In this document: piece after piece, positions 35,543 to 45,312 of the stretch | Position numbering within the stretch: position 1 is the stretch's first letter | Layout of the letters: each line of letters begins with the position of its first letter | Assembly (NCBI GenBank): GCA_025362815.1 | Contig: JANYFG010000091.1 | Span: forward strand, 1-58,649 | Direction of reading: 5' to 3' | Origin: Rhodospirillales bacterium | Lineage (GTDB): Bacteria > Pseudomonadota > Alphaproteobacteria > Acetobacterales > Acetobacteraceae | DNA length: 58,649 nucleotides | The notes under the pieces: model-generated | The model's database searches: none | Told to the model about the DNA's origin: nothing | What the model saw: only the letters and a program-made list of their open reading frames with translations | Program-made: the position numbers and the translations under genes

Positions 35543-35752
35543 ATGGACCAGAAACGTATCTATTTCGTCTGCGGCGGCGTCTTCGCCAACGGCGCGCTCG
35601 ACCGTCTCGAGGCCGACACGAAACCGGAATGCCACGGTCCCTTCACCGACGAAGCCACCGCCCAGCGCGTCTGCCTCGAACAAAAGCGCCGCAACGTCGA
35701 TATCTGCTGGCACCACCTCTACGTCACGTCCTGCCTCACCCACGCTCCCTGA
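35543..35752 (+). CDS. 69-aa DUF4170-like small protein
   Basis: Starts MDQKRIYFVCGGVFANGALD, with AAGGGG 8-10 nt before the ATG, and sits 56 nt after the synthetase and 18 nt before the ivd ATG. The V-C-G-G-V-F opening, the G-P-F-x-D-E-A-x-A-Q segment and the length resemble the small alphaproteobacterial DUF4170 family, a match made from memory. It has five cysteines and no signal or membrane segment. Function unknown; its place inside a branched-chain acyl-CoA operon may be incidental. Confidence 0.7.
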   Translation: MDQKRIYFVCGGVFANGALDRLEADTKPECHGPFTDEATAQRVCLEQKRRNVDICWHHLYVTSCLTHAP

Positions 35753-35770
35753 ACACAAGGCGTCGTCCGC

Positions 35771-36943
35771 ATGGCCAGCAACACCGATTACGGCATGGAT
35801 TTCGACCTCGGCGAGGACGTCGACATGCTGCGCGACACCGTGCGCCGGTTCTGCGACGCCGAGGTGGCCCCCCGTGCGGCGGCGATCGACCGGGACAACG
35901 ATTTCCCCGCCGATCTCTGGACCAAATTCGGCGATCTCGGCGTGCTCGGCCTCACGGTGGACGAGGAATGGGGCGGGGCAGGGATGGGCTACCTCGCCCA
36001 TTGCGTGGCGATGGAGGAGATCAGCCGCGCCTCGGCCTCCGTGGGCCTGTCCTACGGCGCGCATTCCAACCTTTGCGTGAACCAGATCCGCATCAACGGC
36101 ACCGACGCGCAACGCCGAAAATACCTCCCCGGCCTCATCGCGGGCACCGCCGTGGGCGCCTTGGCCATGAGCGAGCCGGGTGCGGGCTCAGACGTGGTGT
36201 CGATGCGCCTGCGCGCGGAAAAACGCGGCGACCGCTACGTGCTGAACGGCACCAAGATGTGGATCACCAACGGCCCCGAGGCGAACACCCTGGTGGTCTA
36301 CGCCAAAACCGATCCGAACGCGGGGCCCAAGGGCATCACCGCCTTCCTGATCGAAAAGGGCATGCCTGGCTTCTCCTGCGCCCAGAAACTCGACAAGCTC
36401 GGCATGCGCGGCTCGAACACCGGCGAGCTCGTCTTCCAGGACTGCGAGGTGCCGGAGGACAACGTGCTCGGCCGCATCGGCGGCGGCGTGGCCGTGCTGA
36501 TGAGCGGGCTGGACTACGAACGCGCCGTACTCGCCGCCGGCCCGCTCGGCATCATGCAGGCCTGCATGGACATCGTACTGCCCTACATCCACGAGCGCCG
36601 GCAGTTCGGCCAGGCCATCGGCGAGTTCCAGCTCATGCAAGGCAAGATCGCGGATATGTACACCGTGATGAACGCCGCCAAATCCTATGTCTACACCGTC
36701 GCCAAATCCTGCGACCGCGGCCGAACCACCCGCAAGGACGCCGCCGGCGCCATCCTGTACGCCGCCGAAAAAGCCACCTGGATGACGCTCGAAGCCATCC
36801 AGTGCCTCGGCGGCAACGGCTACATCAACGACTACGCCACCGGCCGCCTGCTGCGCGACGCCAAACTCTACGAGATCGGCGCGGGAACCTCTGAAATCCG
36901 GCGCATGCTGATCGGACGGGAGCTGTTCAAGGAGACCGCGTGA
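35771..36943 (+). CDS. ivd: Isovaleryl-CoA dehydrogenase
   Basis: 390 aa acyl-CoA dehydrogenase. The catalytic Glu sits near residue 250 in G-L-D-Y-E-R, the position specific to isovaleryl-CoA dehydrogenases, and the usual C-terminal site carries A-G-T-S-E-I-R instead. M-S-E-P-G-A-G-S-D near 135 and W-I-T-N-G contact FAD and substrate. It oxidises isovaleryl-CoA to 3-methylcrotonyl-CoA in leucine breakdown. Its TGA shares one base with the mccB ATG, and the carboxylase that uses its product follows directly. Confidence 0.93.
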   Translation: MASNTDYGMDFDLGEDVDMLRDTVRRFCDAEVAPRAAAIDRDNDFPADLWTKFGDLGVLGLTVDEEWGGAGMGYLAHCVAMEEISRASASVGLSYGAHSNLCVNQIRINGTDAQRRKYLPGLIAGTAVGALAMSEPGAGSDVVSMRLRAEKRGDRYVLNGTKMWITNGPEANTLVVYAKTDPNAGPKGITAFLIEKGMPGFSCAQKLDKLGMRGSNTGELVFQDCEVPEDNVLGRIGGGVAVLMSGLDYERAVLAAGPLGIMQACMDIVLPYIHERRQFGQAIGEFQLMQGKIADMYTVMNAAKSYVYTVAKSCDRGRTTRKDAAGAILYAAEKATWMTLEAIQCLGGNGYINDYATGRLLRDAKLYEIGAGTSEIRRMLIGRELFKETA

Positions 36944-38541
36944 TGGACTCCATGCTCGACACGCGCTCCGACGCATACGCCGCCAACGCCGCCGCCATGC
37001 AGGCGCTGGTGGACGATCTTCGCGCCAAGGCTGAGGTCATCGCGCGCGGCGGCACCGAGGCCTCTCGCAAGCGCCATGTCGGGCGTGGCAAGCTGCTGCC
37101 GCGTGACCGCATCGCCGAACTGCTCGACCCCGGCACGCCTTTTCTCGAATTGTCGCAATTCGCCGCCTACGGGCTCTACAACGACGAGGTGCCGGCCGCG
37201 GGCGTCATCACCGGCATCGGCCGCGTCGCGGGCCAGGAAGTGGTGATCGTCTGCAACGACGCCACGGTGAAAGGTGGCACCTACTACCCGCTCACCGTCA
37301 AAAAACACCTGCGCGCCCAGGAGATCGCCCGCGAAAACCGGCTCCCCTGTCTCTACCTCGTGGATTCCGGCGGCGCCAATCTTCCAAACCAGGACGAGGT
37401 TTTTCCCGACCGCGAGCATTTCGGCCGCATCTTCTACAACCAGGCGAACATGTCCGCCGAAGGCATCGCCCAGATCGCCGTCGTCATGGGCTCCTGCACC
37501 GCAGGCGGCGCCTACGTGCCCGCGATGTCGGACGAAAGCATCATCGTGCGCGGCCAGGGCACCATCTTCCTCGCGGGCCCGCCTTTGGTCAAAGCCGCCA
37601 CCGGAGAGATCGTCTCCGCCGAAGACCTCGGCGGCGCCGAGGTGCATTCGAAAACCTCGGGGGTCACCGACCATCTCGCCGAAACCGACTCCCACGCGCT
37701 GGGCATCGCGCGGCGCATCGTGGGCAGCCTCAACCGCACCAAAACCACTTCGCTCAACCGCGCCCCGGTGCTGTCACCCCGCTACAACGCGGCCGAGCTC
37801 TACGGCGTCATCCCCGTCGATCGCAGAAAACCGTTCGACGTGCGCGAGGTCATCATCCGTATCGTGGATGACAGCGCGCTCGACGAGTTCAAGGCGAATT
37901 ACGGCACCACCATCGTCACCGGCTTCGCCCATATCCACGGCATGCCGGTCGGCATCATCGCCAACAACGGCGTCCTGTTCAGCGAAAGCGCCCTCAAGGC
38001 CGCGCATTTCATCGAACTCTGCTGCCAGCGCGGCATTCCCCTCGTGTTCCTGCAAAACATCACCGGCTTCATGGTCGGCCGCAAATACGAGGCCGGCGGC
38101 ATCGCCAAGGACGGTGCCAAACTCGTCACCGCCGTCGCCACCGCCAAGGTCCCGAAATTCACCGTCGTCATCGGCGGATCCTTCGGCGCCGGCAATTACG
38201 GCATGTGCGGCAGAGCCTACGGCCCGCGCTTTTTGTGGATGTGGCCCAACGCCCGCATTTCCGTCATGGGCGGCGAACAGGCCGCCAGCGTGCTCGCCAC
38301 CCTCAGGCGCGACGCCATCGAGGCCAAAGGCGGCACCTGGGACGCGGCGGCCGAGGAAGAATTCAAAAACCCCATACGCAGTCAGTATGAAACCCAAGGC
38401 CACCCCTACTACGCCTCGGCGCGTCTATGGGATGACGGCATCATCGACCCCGCCGACACCCGCCGCGTGCTCGCCCTCGGCCTGTCCGCCGCGCAAGGCG
38501 CCCCCATCGAGCCCACGCGGTTCGGTGTGTTCCGGATGTAA
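36943..38541 (+). CDS. mccB: 3-methylcrotonyl-CoA carboxylase, carboxyltransferase (beta) subunit
   Basis: 532 aa from the ATG at 36943, which overlaps the ivd stop (TGATG) and has AAGGAG ahead; a GTG three bases earlier is also in frame. Carboxyltransferase hallmarks: [12 protein letters not shown] near 45, L-V-D-S-G-G-A near 140, [13 protein letters not shown] near 185, and F-G-A-G-N-Y-G-M near 410. It transfers the carboxyl group from biotin to 3-methylcrotonyl-CoA, giving 3-methylglutaconyl-CoA. It is followed without a gap by the alpha subunit. The ivd context favours this substrate over propionyl-CoA. Confidence 0.93.
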   Translation: MDSMLDTRSDAYAANAAAMQALVDDLRAKAEVIARGGTEASRKRHVGRGKLLPRDRIAELLDPGTPFLELSQFAAYGLYNDEVPAAGVITGIGRVAGQEVVIVCNDATVKGGTYYPLTVKKHLRAQEIARENRLPCLYLVDSGGANLPNQDEVFPDREHFGRIFYNQANMSAEGIAQIAVVMGSCTAGGAYVPAMSDESIIVRGQGTIFLAGPPLVKAATGEIVSAEDLGGAEVHSKTSGVTDHLAETDSHALGIARRIVGSLNRTKTTSLNRAPVLSPRYNAAELYGVIPVDRRKPFDVREVIIRIVDDSALDEFKANYGTTIVTGFAHIHGMPVGIIANNGVLFSESALKAAHFIELCCQRGIPLVFLQNITGFMVGRKYEAGGIAKDGAKLVTAVATAKVPKFTVVIGGSFGAGNYGMCGRAYGPRFLWMWPNARISVMGGEQAASVLATLRRDAIEAKGGTWDAAAEEEFKNPIRSQYETQGHPYYASARLWDDGIIDPADTRRVLALGLSAAQGAPIEPTRFGVFRM

Positions 38542-40490
38542 TGGACATGTTCCGCAAAATCCTCATCGCCAATCGCGGCGAAATCGCCTGCCGCGTCATC
38601 CGCACCGCCCGCGAGATGGGTATCGCCACGGTCGCCGTCCATTCCGACGCCGATGCCGACGCCATGCACGTGGCCATGGCCGATGAAGCCGTGCGCATCG
38701 GCCCGCCGCCGGCGCGCGACAGCTACCTGCGCGGCGACCTCATCCTCGAAGCCGCCCGCCGCACGGGTGCCGAGGCGCTGCACCCCGGCTACGGCTTCCT
38801 GTCCGAAAACGCCGATTTCGCCGAAGCCTGCACCACCGAAGGCGTGGTCTTCATCGGCCCGCCCGCCGCCAGCATCCGCGCCATGGGCGGCAAGAGCCAG
38901 GCAAAGGCGCTGATGCACACAGCAGGCGTGCCCTTGGTGCCCGGCTATCACGGCACGGCGCAGGACCTCGCCACCCTCACCGCCGCCGCCGATGACATCG
39001 GCTACCCCGTGCTCATCAAAGCCTCCGCCGGCGGTGGCGGCAAAGGCATGCGCGTGGTCGAAACCGCCCAAGCCCTCATCGCCGCCATCGAAGGCGCCAG
39101 GCGCGAGGCCCTTTCCTCCTTCGGCGACGACCGCTTGCTCATCGAGCGCTACCTCACCCGACCCCGCCACGTCGAAATCCAGATCTTCGCCGACACACAC
39201 GACAATTTCGTCTATCTCTTCGAACGCGACTGCTCCGTCCAGCGCCGCCACCAGAAGGTGATCGAGGAAGCCCCGGCCCCCGGCATGACCGCCCAGATGC
39301 GCCGTGCCATGGGCGAAGCCGCCGTGGCCGCCGCCCGCGCCGTGGGCTATGTCGGCGCCGGCACCGTGGAATTCATCGTGGAAGGCGACAGCTTCGCCTT
39401 CATGGAAATGAACACGCGCCTTCAGGTCGAACACCCCGTCACCGAAGCCATCACCGGCCAGGACCTGGTGCGATGGCAGCTGCTCGTCGCCGCCGGCGAG
39501 CGACTTCCCTTGCTGCAGAACGATCTTTCCATCACGGGCCATTCCTTCGAGGCAAGGCTCTACGCCGAAGACCCCACACGCGACTTCCTGCCATCGGTGG
39601 GTCTTCTGTCGCGGCTGGACCTGCCGACCCAGGGTGTCCGCATCGATGCCGGCGTCAGGCAGGGCGATCGCATCGGTGTCGACTACGACCCGATGATCGC
39701 CAAGCTCATCACCCACGGTCCAGACCGCGAAACGGCGCTCCGCCGCCTATCCCACGCGCTGTTCGCCTGCGTGGTCGTCGGCGTGCAAACCAATCTCGCC
39801 TTGCTCCGCGGCATCGCCGCCCATCCGGATTTCGCGGGGGCGAACTTCGATACCGGCTTCATCGCCCGCAACCCGGATCTCGTCGCACCCACCGGCGCGC
39901 CGGACGCGGCCACGATCGCCGCCGCGGCGCTTTCGGTCCTCACCGTGGCCGCGCCCGATCCCGATCCTTGGGCCGCCACGGACGGCTGGCGAATGAACCT
40001 CGCGCCCTCCCGCCTCGTCTCGCTCTCAGCCCAAGGCACGCGCATCGACATCTCGGCCCGCCCCCACGGTGCCGGCTGGGCGCTGTCCTGGGGCGAAGTC
40101 GCTGCCATCGCACGCCAAACGCCAGACGGCGTGGTGCTAGACGACATTCGCCTACGCGCCAGCGTCTACCAAGGCGAAGGCCGCATCGTGGTCACACGCC
40201 ACGGCATCAACCACACGTTCGACATCATCGACCGTCTGGCACCGCCCGCCGCATCCTTGCAGGCCGGCGGTCGCGTCACCGCGCCCATCCCCGGCCGGGT
40301 GGCCGGCGTTCTGGTCGCGGTGGGCGAGATCGTCAGGCGCGGCCAGGTGCTGGTGGTGCTCGAAGCCATGAAGATGGAGCTGTCACTGACGGCGCCGGCC
40401 GACGGCGTGGTGTCGGCGCTGCGCTGTGCCGTGGGTGACATGGTGGCCGAAGGGCGCGAGCTCGTCGAGCTCGGCACTCCCGAGGCCTAG
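38541..40490 (+). CDS. mccA: 3-methylcrotonyl-CoA carboxylase, biotin carboxylase/BCCP (alpha) subunit
   Basis: 649 aa. Biotin carboxylase domain (about 1-450) with A-N-R-G-E-I-A near 11, the ATP-grasp loop G-G-G-G-K-G-M near 165 and M-N-T-R-L-Q-V-E-H; C-terminal biotin carrier domain with the biotinylated K611 in E-A-M-K-M. Its ATG overlaps the mccB TAA by one base. It carboxylates biotin with ATP and bicarbonate. This ends the leucine/valine cluster; methylglutaconyl-CoA hydratase and HMG-CoA lyase are not in the window. Two hairpins follow. Confidence 0.93.
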   Translation: MDMFRKILIANRGEIACRVIRTAREMGIATVAVHSDADADAMHVAMADEAVRIGPPPARDSYLRGDLILEAARRTGAEALHPGYGFLSENADFAEACTTEGVVFIGPPAASIRAMGGKSQAKALMHTAGVPLVPGYHGTAQDLATLTAAADDIGYPVLIKASAGGGGKGMRVVETAQALIAAIEGARREALSSFGDDRLLIERYLTRPRHVEIQIFADTHDNFVYLFERDCSVQRRHQKVIEEAPAPGMTAQMRRAMGEAAVAAARAVGYVGAGTVEFIVEGDSFAFMEMNTRLQVEHPVTEAITGQDLVRWQLLVAAGERLPLLQNDLSITGHSFEARLYAEDPTRDFLPSVGLLSRLDLPTQGVRIDAGVRQGDRIGVDYDPMIAKLITHGPDRETALRRLSHALFACVVVGVQTNLALLRGIAAHPDFAGANFDTGFIARNPDLVAPTGAPDAATIAAAALSVLTVAAPDPDPWAATDGWRMNLAPSRLVSLSAQGTRIDISARPHGAGWALSWGEVAAIARQTPDGVVLDDIRLRASVYQGEGRIVVTRHGINHTFDIIDRLAPPAASLQAGGRVTAPIPGRVAGVLVAVGEIVRRGQVLVVLEAMKMELSLTAPADGVVSALRCAVGDMVAEGRELVELGTPEA

Positions 40491-40528
40491 AGCGTGATGA
40501 TTTTGAGTAGAAGCAAAATCATCACGCT
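40491..40528 (+). terminator. 15-bp perfect hairpin right after mccA
   Basis: AGCGTGATGATTTTG (40491-40505) pairs perfectly with CAAAATCATCACGCT (40514-40528) around an 8-nt loop, starting at the base after the mccA stop. No clean T-run follows. It probably marks the transcript end, and the sequence style suggests a dispersed palindromic repeat. Confidence 0.6.
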
Positions 40529-40554
40529 CTACTCTTGTTCGATCAATCACGTTT

Positions 40555-40584
40555 ATGCGTTCGGGTTAATCAACCCAAACGCAT
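40555..40584 (-). terminator. Second hairpin between convergent mccA and IlvD/Edd genes
   Basis: ATGCGTT (40555-40561) pairs with AACGCAT (40578-40584) and GGGTT (40563-40567) with AACCC (40572-40576), separated by one mismatch and an AATC loop. It lies 14 nt beyond the stop of the dehydratase gene coming from the right and could serve that transcript. Confidence 0.5.
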
Positions 40585-40597
40585 CATGATCTAGCAA

Positions 40598-42325
40598 TCA
40601 AAGTTTCACGGGCGGGCGGAGAAACGTGAAATCCACGCCCTCGTCGGCCTGCGTCACCTGATCCAGGAACAGCCGCAAATAGCCACGCTCCGCACCCGGC
40701 GGCTCCGGCGGGGCCACCCAGGCTGCGGCCCGCACGGCCAATTCGCTGTCGGACACGAGAACGTCCAGAGTGCGCGCCGTGGCGTCCAGCCGGATCCGAT
40801 CGCCGTTGCGCACCAGCGCCAGCGGCCCGCCGATGGCGGCTTCGGGCGTGGCATGCAGCACGATGGTGCCGAACGCGGTGCCGCTCATCCGCGCGTCCGA
40901 GATCCGCACCATGTCCTTTACCCCCGCACGCGCCAGCTTGCGCGGGATGGGGATATACCCCGCCTCCGGCATCCCCGGCGCGCCCTTGGGCCCCGCGTTG
41001 CGCAGAATCAGCACGTCGTCCGCCGCCACATCCAACGCCTCGTCGTCGATCCGGTCCGTCATGTCCTCGATCCCGTCGAACACCACCGCGCGCCCTTCAT
41101 GCACCATCAGCGCCGCGGTCGCCGCCGAGCGCTTCAACAGCGCGCCGCCAGGGACAAGATTGCCGCGCAGCACCGCCAGCCCGCCGCCGGAATGGATCGG
41201 CGCATCACGCCCGCGGATCACATCCTGCCCGGGAACATATTCGGCGCCGGCGACGATATCGGCCAACGTCCCGCCCGCCACGCTCAGCTGCGAGGTGTCG
41301 ATCAGCTCGCCCAACTCGGCGAGCAGGCGCGGCATGCCGCCGGCCCAATGAAAATGCTCCATGTAGTGCTGGCCTGAAGGTTTCAGATCCACCAGCACCG
41401 GCACCTTCAGCCCCAACGCATCGAACGCGTCCAGATCGATCGGAATGCCCAACCGACCCGCCACGGCGGTAAAATGAATGAGCCCGTTGGTGGACCCGCC
41501 GATGGCCTGCAGCACCGTCAGCGCGTTGGTGAACGCCGCCGGGGTCATGATCCTGGAAGGCGTCATGCCGTCGCGCGCCAGGCGAATGGCCGCGGCCCCC
41601 GAGGCCTCCGCCGCGCGAATGCGATCGGCGTGCGTGGCAGGCACGGTGCCCGCACCTGGCAGGCACATGCCCAACGCCTCCGTCATGCACGCCACGGTGC
41701 TGGCTGTGCCCATCACCATGCAGGTGCCCTTGGTCGGCGCCAGGCGGCCGCTGACCTCGTCCATCTCAGCCTCGGTCCGATCGCCGGCGCGAAACTGCGC
41801 CCACATCCGCCGGCAGTCCGTGCAGGCGCCGAGCACCTCGCCCTTGTAATGCCCCACCAGCATCGGCCCCGTCGGCAACACGATGGCCGGAATATTGGCC
41901 GAGGCCGCCCCCATCAACTGCGCCGGAATGGTCTTGTCGCACCCGCCGATCAGCACCACGGCATCCATCGGCTGCGCGCGGATCATCTCCTCGGTATCGA
42001 TCGCCATCAGGTTGCGCAGGAACATGCTGGTGGGGTGGGCAAAACTCTCGTGAATGGAAATGGTGGGAAATTCCATCGGCAGCCCGCCGGCCAGCATCAC
42101 GCCGCGCTTACACGCCGCGATCAGGTCGGGCACGTTGCCGTGGCAGGGGTTGAAGTCGGAATAGGTGTTGGTGATGCCGATGATGGGCCGATCCAGCGCG
42201 TCATCCGAGTAGCCCATCGCCTTGATGAACGCGCGCCGCAGAAACAGCGAAAACCCGGCGTCGCCGTAGCTGGTCAGCCCCTTGCGCAGGCCGGTCGGCG
42301 GGACGGATTCTGGTGCGTCGGTCAT
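40598..42325 (-). CDS. IlvD/Edd family dehydratase (sugar-acid or dihydroxy-acid dehydratase)
   Basis: 575 aa. Cluster and substrate motifs: N-P-C-H-G-N near 60, G-G-C-D-K-T near 128, A-C-T-D-C-R-R near 167, and C-terminal S-D-A-R-M-S-G-T. The H-Y-K-G-E-V-L-G-A-C-T-D-C-R-R form is closer to pentonate dehydratases (arabinonate or xylonate) than to the housekeeping branched-chain biosynthesis enzyme; this subfamily call is a judgement. It removes water from a 2,3-dihydroxy acid to give a 2-keto acid. It is alone on its strand and divergent from the cysteine synthase-like gene. Confidence 0.85.
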   Translation of the reverse strand: MTDAPESVPPTGLRKGLTSYGDAGFSLFLRRAFIKAMGYSDDALDRPIIGITNTYSDFNPCHGNVPDLIAACKRGVMLAGGLPMEFPTISIHESFAHPTSMFLRNLMAIDTEEMIRAQPMDAVVLIGGCDKTIPAQLMGAASANIPAIVLPTGPMLVGHYKGEVLGACTDCRRMWAQFRAGDRTEAEMDEVSGRLAPTKGTCMVMGTASTVACMTEALGMCLPGAGTVPATHADRIRAAEASGAAAIRLARDGMTPSRIMTPAAFTNALTVLQAIGGSTNGLIHFTAVAGRLGIPIDLDAFDALGLKVPVLVDLKPSGQHYMEHFHWAGGMPRLLAELGELIDTSQLSVAGGTLADIVAGAEYVPGQDVIRGRDAPIHSGGGLAVLRGNLVPGGALLKRSAATAALMVHEGRAVVFDGIEDMTDRIDDEALDVAADDVLILRNAGPKGAPGMPEAGYIPIPRKLARAGVKDMVRISDARMSGTAFGTIVLHATPEAAIGGPLALVRNGDRIRLDATARTLDVLVSDSELAVRAAAWVAPPEPPGAERGYLRLFLDQVTQADEGVDFTFLRPPVKL

Positions 42326-42519
42326 TTCTGGCTCTCCCGGTTTTGCACAACCTTACAGCACGTTGCGGGCGATCAAAATCAGCCGGTCGAAACGGTCTGT
42401 CGCACCCCACCTTGCGCCACTGGCAGGTCTGCATTGACGATCCAGGCATGGCCCGGCGCTTGATAACCGGCCGCCATGCGCCCTTGTCCCAACAAGACGA
42501 ATGGCCGGAGCGACAGCGC

Positions 42520-43524
42520 ATGAACGACAGCCCACACCACCCCGCCTGGGCGCCCGATCTCGCCGCCGCCATCGGCCAGACCAAGCTGATCCGCCTGCGT
42601 CGCGCGTCCGAGGCCACCGGCTGCACCATCCTGGGCAAGGCCGAGTTCATGAACCCCGGCGGCTCCGTGAAAGACCGCGCGGGGCTTGCGATCATCCTCG
42701 ATGCCGAACGGCGTGGCGTGCTGAAGCCCGGCGGCACCATCGTCGAGGGCACCGCAGGCAACACCGGCATCGGCCTCACCGTCGTGGCCAACGCCCGCGG
42801 CTACAAAACCGTGATCGTGATGCCCGACACCCAATCGGCGGAGAAGATCGATTTCCTGCGCATGATCGGCGCCGATCTGCGGCTGGTGCCGGCCAAGCCG
42901 TACAAGGACGAGGGCAACTACGTCCACGTCTCCCGCCGCCTGGCAGAGGAGCTCGGTGCCGTCTGGGCCAACCAGTTCGACAATCTTGCCAACCGCGAAG
43001 GCCACCGCACCACCACCGGCCCCGAGATCTGGGACCAGACCGACGGCCAGGTCGACGCGTTCACCTGCGCCTGCGGCACCGGCGGCACCCTGGCCGGCGT
43101 GGCGCTGGCGTTGAAAGCGCGCAATCCGGGCATCCGCATCGTGCTGGCGGACCCCGAGGGCAGCGGCCTCTACGGCTGGGTGAAAACCGGCGACCTCAGC
43201 ATCACCGGCAGTTCCATCACCGAGGGGATCGGGCAGGGCAGGGTGCCCGGCAACCTCGCGGGCGCGCCGATCGACGATGCGGTCCGCATCCCCGATGCCG
43301 AGGCGCTGGAACAGATCTACGACGTGCTGATCCATGAGGGCCTGTCGCTGGGCACCTCGTCGGGCATCAACATCGCCGCCGCCATCCGCGTGGCGCGCGA
43401 TCTCGGCCCTGGCCACACCGTCGCCACCATCCTGTGCGACGGCGGGGCGCGCTATCAGTCCAAGCTGTTCAACCCCGCCTTCCTGCGCGGCAAGGGCCTT
43501 CTCCCACCCCCCTGGATGGACTGA
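42520..43524 (+). CDS. Cysteine synthase-like PLP enzyme
   Basis: 334 aa from the ATG at 42520 (MNDSPHHPAWAPD), with GGAG 9 nt upstream; a longer in-frame stretch to 42313 lacks a ribosome site. The PLP lysine is in N-P-G-G-S-V-K-D-R-A near residue 50, with the substrate loop E-G-T-A-G-N-T-G-I near 83 and phosphate-binding G-T-G-G-T near 192. It would make cysteine from O-acetylserine and sulfide, though relatives handle other beta-substituted amino acids. It ends 3 nt from the convergent gamma-glutamyltransferase gene. Confidence 0.87.
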   Translation: MNDSPHHPAWAPDLAAAIGQTKLIRLRRASEATGCTILGKAEFMNPGGSVKDRAGLAIILDAERRGVLKPGGTIVEGTAGNTGIGLTVVANARGYKTVIVMPDTQSAEKIDFLRMIGADLRLVPAKPYKDEGNYVHVSRRLAEELGAVWANQFDNLANREGHRTTTGPEIWDQTDGQVDAFTCACGTGGTLAGVALALKARNPGIRIVLADPEGSGLYGWVKTGDLSITGSSITEGIGQGRVPGNLAGAPIDDAVRIPDAEALEQIYDVLIHEGLSLGTSSGINIAAAIRVARDLGPGHTVATILCDGGARYQSKLFNPAFLRGKGLLPPPWMD

Positions 43525-43527
43525 CCC

Positions 43528-45216
43528 CTATGCCGGCGAGGCGTCTGGCCAGAACCGCACATTCGGCCGCGCCAGTCCCCCGCCCAGGCCGATGGCGGTG
43601 CCGTCCGCCCGCCAGCACGCCGCCCCAGTCATGCCGCCATCCTCGGCAAAGGCGATGCACCCCATGCCGCCCGCCACATGCGGCCGCAGCGCCACGTTGT
43701 GGCCACGCTGACGCAAGGCGCGCAGCACCCGCTCCGGAAACGCGTCCTCCACCTCCAGCACCGGCCCCTCCGTCCACACCCGCGGCGCCTCCACGGCCTC
43801 CTGCGGGCTCATGCGGTGATCCACCAGATTGATGATCGCCTGCATCACGCTGGGGAAAATCCGCAAGCCACCGGGCAGACCCAGGGCGAACCGCACCTTG
43901 CCGTCCTTCAACAGCATCGTTGGCGCCATCGACGTCGTCACCCGCTTGCCCGGCGCGATCGACAGCGCGCCGCCGGGTCGCGGATCGAAGTTCGACATGT
44001 AGTTGTTGGGAATAAGCCCCGTGCCGGGCACGACGAACCTCGCGCCGAAACTGCTGTTGATCGTCTGCGTGCTCGCCACCACGTTGCCGAACCGGTCGGC
44101 CGTGGTCACGTGCGTGGTATGCGGGCTCTGCCGCGGTCCCAGCCCGCTCGCCCACACCCGCGTGTGCGCCATGTCGATCTCGGCGCGGCGCTGGTCGGCA
44201 TAGGCCTTGGAGATCAGGCGCTCCACGGGCACATCCACGAAATCCGGGTCGCCGCTGCTGGCGGCACGATCGGCGAACCCGATCTTCAACGCCTCGGCCA
44301 GCAGATGCACGCCATCAACCGACCCGAAGCCCAGCGCCGCAAGGTCATAGCCGGCCAGAATGTTCAGCATCTGCAACATATGCACGCCCGAAGCAGCCGG
44401 CGGCGGGAGCGACACCACCTCGTGGTCGCGATACGCACCGCGCACCGGCGCGCGTGTGATGGTCTTGGTATCCGCGATGTCGGCACGGCTGACGAACCCG
44501 CCCATAGCCTGGATGGCATCGGCCACGGTGTCACCCAGGGCGCCGCCATACAGCAGCCCCGGCCCCTCGGCCGCGATGGCACGCAGCACATCGCCGTAAG
44601 CCCCGTTCACCAGCCTGTCACCCGCCATCAGCCGGCTGCCACCCGGCAGCAGCAGCGCCGAGATGGCCGGATCCAACACCAGATCGCCCGCCGCGTCGTT
44701 GATGCATTCGGACAGATACGGCGTGACGGCGAATCCGCGCGTGGCGTGGCGGATCGCTGGTTGCATCACGTCGTCGAGCGACATCGTGCCATGGCGCGCC
44801 AGCGTGTCGCACCAGCCGCGTAGATTGCCGGGCGTGGCCACCGATGTGGCGCCCACCATGTTCTCCCGCCCTATCGTGGCAAAATCCTCCGGCGTGGCAC
44901 CACACGCCCGATACATCCCGGCATGTCCGGATGCAGGCACCCGGCTCATCCCGTCGAGCACGGTGTGCGTGCCGTCGGCAAGGCGGATATGCGCCATGCC
45001 GCCGCCCAGAATGCCCACCATCATCGGCTCCACCACCGTCAACGCGAAAAACGCCGCGATGGCCGCGTCGATGGCGTTGCCGCCGGCCGCCAGCATCTCG
45101 GCACCGGCCGCGGACGCCAGCGGATGGTTGGTCACCACCATGCCGGACCGCCCGGTGGCGGGCTGTTTCTCACAGGTGAAAACGGTGGATGCGCGATCGC
45201 GCCACGTGTTTGACAA
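43528..45216 (-). CDS. Gamma-glutamyltransferase family protein
   Basis: 562 aa starting with TTG at 45216 (MSNTWRDRAS), chosen because the next ATG (45141) would remove the conserved F-T-C-E-K-Q segment and because GGGAG/AGGG precede the TTG. This Ntn-hydrolase is made as a precursor; the cleavage site and catalytic nucleophile is T367 in H-T-T-H-V. G-G-N-A-I-D-A-A-I-A-A near residue 45 and the late P-G-G-L-R motif are typical. No signal peptide is seen, unlike periplasmic glutathione hydrolases, so it may be a cytoplasmic acylase-type member. A 7-bp hairpin covers its ribosome site. Confidence 0.88.
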   Translation of the reverse strand: MSNTWRDRASTVFTCEKQPATGRSGMVVTNHPLASAAGAEMLAAGGNAIDAAIAAFFALTVVEPMMVGILGGGMAHIRLADGTHTVLDGMSRVPASGHAGMYRACGATPEDFATIGRENMVGATSVATPGNLRGWCDTLARHGTMSLDDVMQPAIRHATRGFAVTPYLSECINDAAGDLVLDPAISALLLPGGSRLMAGDRLVNGAYGDVLRAIAAEGPGLLYGGALGDTVADAIQAMGGFVSRADIADTKTITRAPVRGAYRDHEVVSLPPPAASGVHMLQMLNILAGYDLAALGFGSVDGVHLLAEALKIGFADRAASSGDPDFVDVPVERLISKAYADQRRAEIDMAHTRVWASGLGPRQSPHTTHVTTADRFGNVVASTQTINSSFGARFVVPGTGLIPNNYMSNFDPRPGGALSIAPGKRVTTSMAPTMLLKDGKVRFALGLPGGLRIFPSVMQAIINLVDHRMSPQEAVEAPRVWTEGPVLEVEDAFPERVLRALRQRGHNVALRPHVAGGMGCIAFAEDGGMTGAACWRADGTAIGLGGGLARPNVRFWPDASPA

Positions 45217-45218
45217 AA

Positions 45219-45244
45219 CCCTGCTCCCATTGCTGGAAGCAGGG
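45219..45244 (-). promoter_or_regulatory. Hairpin over the ribosome-binding site of the gamma-glutamyltransferase gene
   Basis: CCCTGCT (45219-45225) and AGCAGGG (45238-45244) are perfectly complementary and lie 2-28 nt upstream of the TTG start. In the mRNA this would pair the AGCAGGG next to the start codon, possibly limiting translation. Short stem; function is inference. Confidence 0.3.
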
Positions 45245-45312
45245 TGTCATCGGACGCTCGGCACCGCCAGAGCGCGTCGATGCCGGTGGAAATTTAACTC
45301 CGGCCGGCGCGC

